Shown here: one piece after another, positions 47,951-64,000 of the stretch
Layout of the letters: every line of letters starts with the position of its first letter
Position numbering within the stretch: the first letter of the stretch is position 1
Made by a program: the position numbers and the translations under genes
NCBI GenBank assembly: GCA_033239005.1
Contig: BSQZ01000102.1
Span: 1,497,501 to 1,561,500 of the forward strand
Source of the DNA: Lamellibrachia satsuma
Taxonomy: Eukaryota > Annelida > Polychaeta > Sabellida > Siboglinidae
DNA: 64,000 nucleotides
Direction: 5' to 3'
Notes under the pieces: model-generated
Databases searched by the model: none
Told to the model about the DNA's origin: nothing
The model's input: the letters and a program-made list of their open reading frames with translations, nothing else

Positions 47951-49400
47951 GGTCAGTACTGAAGCTATCAAGAGTCACAAGCCAGTATTTATTCGGTTGT
48001 GTCAAAACGTACTTTGATAATGTATTTTACATTCAAAAGTAACTGTCAATTTTATAGAAGCATTTTAAGGCTATTTGTTGCTGAATAGTTATGTTAATAA
48101 TGTGTATATCAATTATATGTATTTTTACACCCCATCATAGTCGTGCCAAATACATACAGGTATGAATAAAATATAATAGCTAGATTTACATATTTATTAC
48201 CATTACCAATTTTACAAATGCAGTCAAACCTGCTCAAACAACCACCTGCATTAAGAAACCACCTGTCATGTAATGACCAGTCAACTCCTCCTTTCAAGAC
48301 TGTTCATGTTAAATTACCTGCATTGAACGACCACCCACATTATGTGATAACCGAAAATAACTTGAAAGACTGTAGAGATGTTGTGAAGATAAATGTGAAT
48401 GTAACCTATTGGTTTGTTTTCCTTCATTACAAGTTTCTTGACGTTAACCATATATCAAGCAGCTTTAACGTTAAATATGCATGCACTAATGAATCACCTT
48501 ATGTGCTACCACCTGGTGCAATAATATTATGGTCACAAATTAGCGTTTTGAATGATTTTACCCGTTTGTTCAACACTAATCGTTTTTATTATGAATGACT
48601 GATGCTGCTTAACCGATATACACAAAGCGTACTAAATGGGGTCACTGCAATAATATATCAATACCAATAAAAATTAATGGCGGTCGCATGTGAAATATGG
48701 CTACTGTTGCATCATGCAGTGCTGTTAGGCGAGCTGTTGTTTTAGATCATGTAACCATTCACCACGCTGTAATGCGTTCACCACGCTGTAATACGTAAAT
48801 GTTTTTCAACCTGGAAAATTATCAACAAGTACTAATTCTGGAAAGATGCCCGAGAATCAGTACCCTTCGTTATTTTGCCCTTCATGTTTCCTAGATATCG
48901 TGTCAACATTTTTAAACATTGGAAATTACAAAATCAGTTGTTCCAACCAAACTGAAGAGACAAACGTAGCTGAGTAGTTTGTACTGCAAATATCTGCTGG
49001 AAGCTATGTGCACTTTCACATGTCACCCAAAGTAACGATCAAAGCAAATTCTCTCGAACATCATCCTCACTAGCCATGGGGTAATAGTAGTACAGTACCC
49101 TGGAAGATAAACCTGTTAAAATGTGGATTTTTCAGCCAATTAAAGTTAAGTTCCTATATGTGAGCCCTCAAGATCCCTGGATCGGCCTCTATTGGTTAAC
49201 CCAGCTACAGCAAGTTTCAGCATGTTAATCTGCCATGGGTACTGATGTAGTCAAAACACCTGGTGGCCAGGGGTACTGTCAGAACCCCTGGTAGTGAGAA
49301 TGTCAAACAACACAGACCTGGTTCGCGATGGGCTAGATAAAATAATAATTGCATAGACAGCCTAAACATCAACAGAAACGACAGATTAAAGATTCACGAC
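47951..49400. other. Intergenic DNA between the convergent genes
   Basis: A 126-codon frame at 48218-48598 overlaps a short-repeat region (ACCACCTGCATTAAG, AACGACCACCCACATTA). It looks like a dispersed element common in invertebrate genomes, not a gene. CACCACGCTGTAATGCGTT occurs twice near 48755-48800. Nothing else is supported. Confidence 0.4.
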
Positions 49401-49405
49401 AAAAC

Positions 49406-49411
49406 TTTATT
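49406..49411 (-). promoter_or_regulatory. ATP5F1B: Poly(A) signal of the ATP synthase beta gene
   Basis: Plus-strand TTTATT reads AATAAA on the coding strand, about 225 bp after the stop codon at 49636. Transcript cleavage is expected near 49385-49395. Confidence 0.6.
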
Positions 49412-49635
49412 TGTCACTTTTCCTTACATCATTAGGTGTTCCATAATATTTAACTACTTCGGAATAACATCCTGAACATCCCCCTCTCTCGGCTGGGGAC
49501 TGTCTCATGGTTCCACAAATCCTTCTAACACAGAACCTCAGAAATACCAGGTACACTGTACTGGTTTCACTGCTTAGGTTATCAGTCTGTATTGTGCAGT
49601 TCAGCTGCACATGTGTGTCCTAAGATTGAGAGAAT

Positions 49636-57088
<7,453 letters not shown>

Positions 57089-57112
57089 GGCCAACAGGTC
57101 GAGGAGTGAGAA

Positions 57113-57122
57113 GTCACGTGAC
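57113..57122. promoter_or_regulatory. Palindromic E-box in the ATP5F1B promoter
   Basis: GTCACGTGAC, containing the CACGTG core, lies 25 bp upstream of the start codon. E-boxes of this type bind USF/MYC-family factors in many nuclear genes for respiratory proteins. Use here is inferred. Confidence 0.4.
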
Positions 57123-57239
57123 GACCGGCAATCCTGGCAAGTGCCCGGATGTCACTTACGCTCGACCTTGCATTTGTGCAGGGTTCAGGCCACGATTATT
57201 AGACCAACTGAAATGTACAATTGAGCTGTTTTTGCACTT

Positions 57240-59300
57240 TAGTAGCGAGCTGATGCAATACGAGACATATTTGAAAACGCGTACGATTTGTTGTTGTAGA
57301 AATATTCCAAAGCACATGTTGAAACATTCATATTTTGTATAATCCGCAAACTTTCCAAGTAATCACGTTTGTGACAGCAGCAAAACTAGCCCAGAACAAT
57401 ATATTAAGTACGCATATACTCATTCTTTTCAGTGGCGTGCGTTTCGGTGAATCTCGCAGGGGGGTGGGCAAATGGGGCCAAGCTTAGCCACCCATTAGTT
57501 TGCAGTTTTACAGTGGCGCCACACTTTATTCACGAAAATATTCCTTTACCGGTACCAAAGCACCATATGCAGGTGGTGACCGTGGTCATGGTCCAGTGCC
57601 GTCCCTGATACCCTACTGGATCATGTCAAGTTTCTCGGCATGTCAGTAAGATGATGTTAGTGGTTGTCAAGAAGTTTCAGAGTTTTCTATGAAGTAATTT
57701 CTGAACAATTATTCATATTTTATATAATGTAAATATTAACTGTGGCCAGAATGGATTCCCGTAATTCTAGCTAAAATATTGTAATTATTGCTACTAGCTG
57801 TTAGTTATTCTGACAAATCCAGTTATAACACTAATAGTGGCCGGTGGTAATAATTAATTAATTTTGGTACACATATATATAGACTGTAGACCGATCGATG
57901 CGTGCACTGTACATATACGTTAATAAAAACGTGTAGTATGCGTCATAAATAAATAAAAACTATTCACAAGTATGAGAAAGAAACACCACGAGGAACTGGA
58001 GTTAAATGTGTGTCCCTATTTGCGGGGATGACAGGGAAACTATTTGGGTTCAGCCTACAGTTACATTTCCCATTGGTAGCCCTGTTAACGTTTGGCACGA
58101 TTATAAGAAAATGTGACCATCAAAAATTCTGAATCTTTTTACCAGCCGCTGAAATGCTGGTCGAATTTTGTCAAAATGTGCCAATATTGACAATATGAAA
58201 GCACAATTTTGTATGCATTGTGTTTGATGTTCAATGTTATCAATCTGTAATTATAAACTTAATTAGTATATAGATTTATTCGCAGATTAGATAGTTCATC
58301 TAATTATATTATAAGGAATATATTAGTCACAAGCTTGCGTTTTTATCAAGAATTCACAAACATTGGTACAAGCTGTTATATATGTGACAGAAACAACTGT
58401 ATATAATTGTTTACTGCAGCTAATTACTATGTATTATTTTAATGTCGGCTTTTATTTTATGGAACTCAGATCATACGTATGAAATACATATGTGCATACG
58501 TGTGTGCGTGTGTGCGAGTGTGTGTGCTCTGTTGAGTCCGGAATAAAGACCTTGAACTGAATGTTTACCAATTTCTGCATGAATTACCACGCACTCGTGC
58601 CGTAAGTTGTGGCAAAAAATGCCAACAATCCTTCTGCCTATTAAAATCACCTGGAAATCCACAAATACACTATCAGCAGGTTCTACCAGCAAACTTGCAA
58701 TGTGCCTGCTCAAATACAGCTATGTCAGATAATATGATTTTTTTATTTCACATATCTAAAAATTTATGTGTTCCAGGAACACGCCAGGAAGTCTAACTGA
58801 GGCATGACCTCTATAGTATTTTATGAAAGCATGCACAAATATAGCCTAACACAAACAGTTTCGCCCCCTTCCGTTTATCACGTTAACTTTACGTTATGGT
58901 GGCGACGCATAGCGACTACATTTAACATCAATTTCATTGCGTAATGGGGTTATTTGTCCCAGAGAGGTTAAACATATCTAAATCAACGGAAAGGACATCA
59001 TGTAAAGTTTGTTTCACTTGATATCTTTAGCTTAATTTAACATATCTTCGTTTGTGCATTCTCTCTAACTGTTTTACCCATAAGCCTGGGGATACTGCCT
59101 ATTCACAGAACTGAAAAAATATAGGTTTGTACTTGCCTAACTAACTTTGTGGCTAACATATATAGCTTTCAAACTTCAGAGACGAGGTGATTAAGTGGAG
59201 AGCTAACTTAATTTGTAAGGTAAGGGATAAATTGATTCAACTATTTTCTTAAATTTAAAGCAAAACAAAAGTCATGGTTTTGGGGTAATGCACAAAGAGT
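57240..59300. other. Gene-free upstream region
   Basis: No supported exons. A short GT-rich tract (GTGTGTGCGTGTGTGCGAG) lies near 58499-58526. The block 57420-57560 (CAGTGGCGTGCGTTTCGGTG ... GTGGGCAAATGGGG) looks like the end of a dispersed repeat. Confidence 0.4.
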
Positions 59301-59302
59301 TA

Positions 59303-59806
59303 ACCATTTGTAACTACAATCAAGAATACCACGCTATAGCGGTTTTCTCAGAATTTGTTCTAAATGTGGGAGATTCTGGTCAAATCTTTGTTCTCCTGGC
59401 AGCTGACATGTTTATTGAGCGACTAATAAGCGCATGGCAGTTATAAGAAATTTATTTACACATCAAGTGCGTTTGTTTGAAATTGAAGGGTCGTTGGAAG
59501 CAATGCAAACTCTTAATCAAGCAAGCTGCTAACTCAGAAAACGTTACACTTTTTAGTAAACAAAGGCAAAAATATGTTGCCTAAATTGAGTTTAGATGCA
59601 AGCAGCACAACCATATCCCACTGGCAAATATAGGACTAAGTATTTACAGAGACATTTTCATTTGGTGAGCAAATATTGCCAGTTTACATGTAACATAGGG
59701 TTATCTAACAGTATGGCTCAGCCCATGAAATAAAGATGCTGTGTGTTCAACAAGGTTTTCCTAGTAAACCACTAGCGTGATATTCTTGATTGTAGTTACA
59801 AATGGT
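59303..59806. mobile_element. MITE-like element with inverted ends and TA target site
   Basis: The left end ACCATTTGTAACTACAATCA (59303 on) and the reverse complement of the right end (ending 59806) agree over about 35 bp with one difference. TA flanks both sides (59301-59302 and 59807-59808). No transposase is encoded in the 504 bp. The TA target suggests mobilisation by a Tc1/mariner-type enzyme. Confidence 0.8.
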
Positions 59807-60109
59807 TATGTTTTAGTAAATCTTATAGGTGAATTCGCCCAAAACCTTTTAAGTAACATATGACACCATGTAGCATTAGTTAATGACAGTGAAGATTGGC
59901 TGTGCGATTAACAAAATACTCATTTTAAAGAAGACAGTAATGCTATAGTACGGACAAGAGACAGTATATTTTATGATGATGTTTTAAAGTTTTGTGGGAC
60001 AACTGCTATAGTCAACTAGGCATCTACAAAATGTAGATTCTCCATCTCCACAGGACATGTGGCAATACAGTTACATATCAAGATAAAACAAATTTATGGC
60101 AACAAATAC

Positions 60110-60115
60110 TTTATT
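60110..60115 (-). promoter_or_regulatory. Poly(A) signal candidate for the right-edge gene
   Basis: TTTATT on the plus strand reads AATAAA on the minus strand. If used, the 3' UTR of the gene ending at 62615 would be about 2.5 kb. Confidence 0.35.
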
Positions 60116-60119
60116 GTAC

Positions 60120-62614
60120 AAAACAACATACATATATATGCTGCTGAAGGCAAAGTTATATATATATATATAATATATTATTATGCATAACATTTGTACA
60201 AAAGCAACCGAGGCACTTAACTATAGCTACAACTTGTTTACCAAAGCAGTATTGGTTCTAAGCAAACATGTGTACAACACTACTACATACAGATAGAAAA
60301 TGTTTAATTTCTGTTCACCCTTCTTCTCTACAGCAATGTGAAACCACCTTGTCTTTTAACAACATTAAAATGTTTACAAGTCACCACTTTATCTATACAT
60401 AAAACACATGTATAAACAAACTAATATAATATGTGCTTACAAAGAATAAAAACTAAAACTGCATTTTTATTTTTTTAAGTTATAACACAACATACCTGTT
60501 TACGTTATTATTTATTTCCCTTTTGTACATTTTAATTGAAAACACCACGTGCAGTTTGATCTTTCTAAAAGGATCTTTCCACATGAAAATGCTGATTCAG
60601 TAGACTTTACCACTTCTTAAGATAAGATAACTGACCATGCTAATTTAAAGTATACATTCAACCCACGTAGAAACATTCCCTTGTACAATGCCCACTGTAA
60701 AAGCCAACTGCATTTAACAAAATCTCACCGACACACTTGACACAGCCATTACTCATAATGCCAAACACAAAATGTACACACATTTCTATTCCAATATATA
60801 ACACAGAATTCAGTAGTAATAACGCCACCCACAGTTCTATCAAAGCACTTCCTCTTCCAGAAGTGTGCATATAAAGTTACTCAATAACAATTATTTACAG
60901 TAACCAATTCTGGTTTGAAATCGTTTTCAAAAAAACATACATACAAAACCCAATATCTGCCCGATGGAAAGACTTCCCACAAGAGCACAAATAGGGCTTT
61001 TCCTTTCAGTCAACTCCCGTGGGGTCAGATCAAAATTTTTTTCCATTGGCCACAACGTTAACTTCTTATTTTCTATTCTGAATCATCTAAAAATTTACTA
61101 CGTTAATATTTATTCGCTTGCCAACCTGAAAAAAATGTTACAATTGAGTTCCATCATTAAGACAATGATGGAATTCTAATGGAAAGATTTGTATGTCTTT
61201 ATCCGTGCACGTCGCCAGCCACGCACTAGAAATTTTAATCTGTGCACATCATAAGTGTCAAAGTCCTTAAATATGGCCATATCCCTGTTCACCAATCATT
61301 TTCCAGGGAATAAAAAATTGCTAAAAGAGGTACGGTCTAAAAATCACTGACCTCTTAGCTATGAACCTGGAAATAGAGATCTGTACATGTACAAATGTTC
61401 CAACATTTAGCTGTCGACAGAACGTTCTATATCATTTAACCACAAGAGATGGAATTGACAAGAATTCCCACGGAGATCACACTAAGGGTGGGATTCTACG
61501 ATGACAAATTTTTACAGAATTGAAATCTTGTAGTAACTACATTGCTGTGCTACAAGACGTGCTTTGTACAGACGTTTTCTCAATGACAACTGTTTGTTTT
61601 TCTCAATGTGCATGTGGTGGTTTTCTCAATGGCAACTGTTTGTGTCTGCTAAGTAGAGTAGAAACATGGTTAATGTAGAGTAAACATGTCTTGTGTGTGC
61701 TAAAGCAGGCAATCATCTTTGATTCTTCCTTGTCAGATAGGCTCTTAGTGTGAACGATACAATTAAAAACAAAGTTCTAAGACACCGACAACTGCTAAAC
61801 ATTTGTCTAAATAAGAAGTGCAGTTGAACTGGCCCCACATGGCAAAGTGCACAATCAGGCGGAGTGACATCACATGATATCAGAAGCTATTGTTGTACTG
61901 GCCATTTCAGCTCCGAGCAACACCAGGGAACATATTCTTTAAATTTGGCTGTACTTAGGAGTGAATCTGGTCGTTCAACTTTGTTGTATTTTGACCAGAT
62001 AAAGTTTTGTATATGAATACAATTATAAATTAAAATGAAGGTAAAGGAAACTCCAACATTTAAGACATCATAAGTAGCTTGCATAGGAGCTACTAAAAAA
62101 CGTACATTTCAGACTGAATTGTGCAAGGCACTGCCATGCCTTAGAGCAGAATGGAACCCAAGAGATAAAGTGGCCTGATTAGAAGGGTGGCCAGATTAAA
62201 GTGTTGGTCTGATTACAGAGTCTGGTCAGATATACAGATGTATATCAGACAAAAAACAGACTGTGATAGAGCGGCTGTTTTCAAGGGATGGCCTGGATGC
62301 TGCTTGGAGGAGGTCTACTGTATATAACTTTACACAAGCTATGATGAAGGCATTGCCTCTCCCATACTCCACCCACCCCACCCTACCCTAATGGTAGCAC
62401 ACAATTTTCTAGATGGCAGCAGTGGATCAAACTTGTGACTATCTACAGAGCGATAATATCACCCGTCTTTCCATACCGTAAACTATACATAATTATGCAA
62501 ACCACATAGTAACGTAAACTGTACAATCTTCATTATATTGTTTAGACTATGTACTAAGTCCATCTAAACAGAACAGTCAATGTTTGTCTCGACACCAGTA
62601 GAGACATGGTCATG
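60120..62614 (-). other. Probable long 3' UTR of the right-edge gene
   Basis: No other coding frame is supported in this stretch, which lies between the stop codon at 62615 and the poly(A) candidate. It includes a repeated-motif segment at 62160-62330 (GGTGGCCAGATTAAAGTG, GGAGGTCTACTGTA) resembling the dispersed element near 48.2 and 50.9 kb. Confidence 0.3.
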
Positions 62615-63725
62615 TCATGACGGCACTTGTGTCAGTGTCGTGGTGGTGCTGTCGAGTTCTGGTGAGTGAGTCTGTGTTTGACTGAGTGCACGCGTCCCCG
62701 GCACAGGAGACATCTTGCGCTTCATATCCTGCATGTAACTCTGAAACACACGAATGTTAACATCACAAAATAATAAATGTTGTGTCCTATAAACACAGCT
62801 AAAGGGGTTGGGTGTTTTCTTAGGGAGACGGGTAACAACTGAAAATAATTGATCTCACATAATTATTTATTAATGATAGCAGATTTAAGCAATTATGGTC
62901 AATATTTCTATAAACAATGTTTTACTAATAAAAGTAATACTGAACTGTGCACAGTAATTGAAAGATACAAACTACACGTTTCTTCATTCTTGGGGACTAA
63001 TATAGAGCTTTGCTTGTCACCATAAATACATATACATCTGTATGACACATTCACCAAATTGTCATAATAAATTGCACTATATCTATGACATAAATTTATA
63101 AATTTCTCACCATAAATTGCACTATATCTATACGATACATTTAAGAAATTGTCACCATAAATTCCACTATATCTACGATACACTCAACAAATGGTTACAA
63201 TAAATTCTATAAATATACCTATAAGATAAACTTAACAAACTGTCACCATAAATCCACTGCATCAATAAGATACGCTAAACAATTCACCATAACTTCCACT
63301 GCATCAATAAGATACGCTAAACAATTCACCATAACTTCCACTGCATCAATAAGATACGCTAAACAATTCACCATAACTTCCACTGCATCAATAAGATACG
63401 CTAAACAATTCACCATAAATTCAAAAATAGATAATAACCAGAATTAAATTTTTTTTATTTGAATTGGTATTTTTGAGCTGGAAATGGCACTGATATGCAT
63501 AATATATATAAATGGAATTGGAATTGATATCAAGTAATTGACCCAAAGTCTGGTCATTAGATGTGTGAGTTTGTCTCCCATCCTGTACACATACCTGTGT
63601 GATGACGTCACCGTTGATGCGCCGGACCTGATACAGGTGGCGGTAGCGGGATTGCTGCGTGTCGTGTCGGTCCTTGTTACGTAACCGCTGTAGGTCCACC
63701 TTTCGCTGCTTCTTCAAGATCATTG
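62615..63725 (-). CDS. Last two coding exons of an unrecognised gene (partial)
   Basis: Exon 63725-63595 follows an acceptor (TGTTCCAG|CA) and reads MILKKQRKVDLQRLRNKDRH ... YQVRRINGDVITQ, ending CAG|GTATGT. Exon 62740-62615 follows GTGTTTCAG and reads SYMQDMKRKMSPVPGTRALS, then a Ser/Thr-rich tail ending TQVPS and a stop. The two exons join in phase 0, and the first begins with two bases of a split codon, so the gene extends beyond the window. The visible 85 residues are very basic, then low-complexity; I see no known domain. The Met in the first exon is probably internal. Splice sites and phase support a real gene; function unknown. Confidence 0.6.
63005..63420. repeat. 42-bp tandem repeat with degenerate flank, in the last intron
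   Basis: Four near-identical 42-bp units (CACTGCATCAATAAGATACG plus CTAAACAATTCACCATAA) occupy about 63240-63420. Preceding degenerate units with CACCATAAATT and ATATCTA words extend the array to about 63005. Confidence 0.9.
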
Positions 63726-64000
63726 CTGGAACATACAGGAACTAGGTCAGGTCACAGGGGTCAAACAACATGGGGAGGCTGCATTTATTGATAATTTGAT
63801 TGTGATATTTTCCCTTTAAATGTACAAATTCTTATCAGTTTCTTACTGTAAAACCATTTTTAAATGTATAACCTATATAATGTTATTTACATATTTACAA
63901 CATATTAACCACCCAAATGTGTTTGAGTGAATATCAGTTTTTTTAATTTAATTTGATCGTTATCTGGCGAACAAAAACGTTTACATTGCATGCTGAACGG
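63726..64000. other. Intron of the right-edge gene, with a piece of a dispersed repeat
   Basis: No exon seen. The end of the window (CACCCAAATGTGTTTGAGTG ... TTTACATTGCATGC) resembles the flanks of the 43934 palindrome. Confidence 0.4.

Noticed and set aside
48218..48598. 126-codon frame as a gene
   Set aside because: It overlaps a short-motif repeat, has no splice partners and no family similarity.

Overview
This is nuclear DNA of an invertebrate animal. It has intron-rich genes with GT-AG splice sites, long introns, abundant microsatellites and minisatellites, tRNA-derived SINE-like repeats, several LINE clades, a Gypsy LTR element, Tc1- and hAT-like relics and a THAP-domain relic. The mix and the protein sequences fit a marine lophotrochozoan such as a mollusc, but the phylum is an inference. 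No bacterial, organellar or CRISPR features were seen.

Left part (1-33 kb): two closely related five-exon genes lie in the same orientation (minus strand; coding spans 6555-4000 and 31070-26691). Both encode small type II membrane proteins that resemble the DUF1647 family, with matching exon lengths and phases. They sit in a segmental duplication of about 5.5-6 kb (roughly 3.9-9.45 kb and 26.65-32.9 kb). The 17 kb between them is mostly mobile and repetitive DNA: RTE-like and CR1/L2-like LINE fragments, a complete but internally deleted Gypsy element (13903-17329, 169-bp LTRs, ATGAT target duplication), a THAP relic, a 290-bp TA tract, a higher-order 17-bp minisatellite and a hAT-like relic carrying a 12-copy 55-bp satellite. 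The first 3.6 kb is another decayed RTE-like LINE.

Middle part (33-47 kb): after a Tc1-like relic comes a seven-exon plus-strand gene for a CCDC89-like coiled-coil protein (34678-46856). Its first intron holds a nest of two LINEs: an RTE-like copy (35395-38207) inserted into an older CR1/L2-like copy, with a 13-bp target-site duplication. Other introns contain a SINE pair, a TA tract and a 37-bp minisatellite that starts just after a splice donor.

Right part (47-64 kb): the complete eight-exon gene for the mitochondrial ATP synthase beta subunit lies on the minus strand (57088-49636), convergent with the CCDC89-like gene. Upstream lies a 504-bp MITE-like element (59303-59806). The last two coding exons and long 3' UTR of an unrecognised minus-strand gene run off the right edge.

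Exon boundaries were derived by hand from splice consensus, reading phase and protein similarity. No database search was possible.
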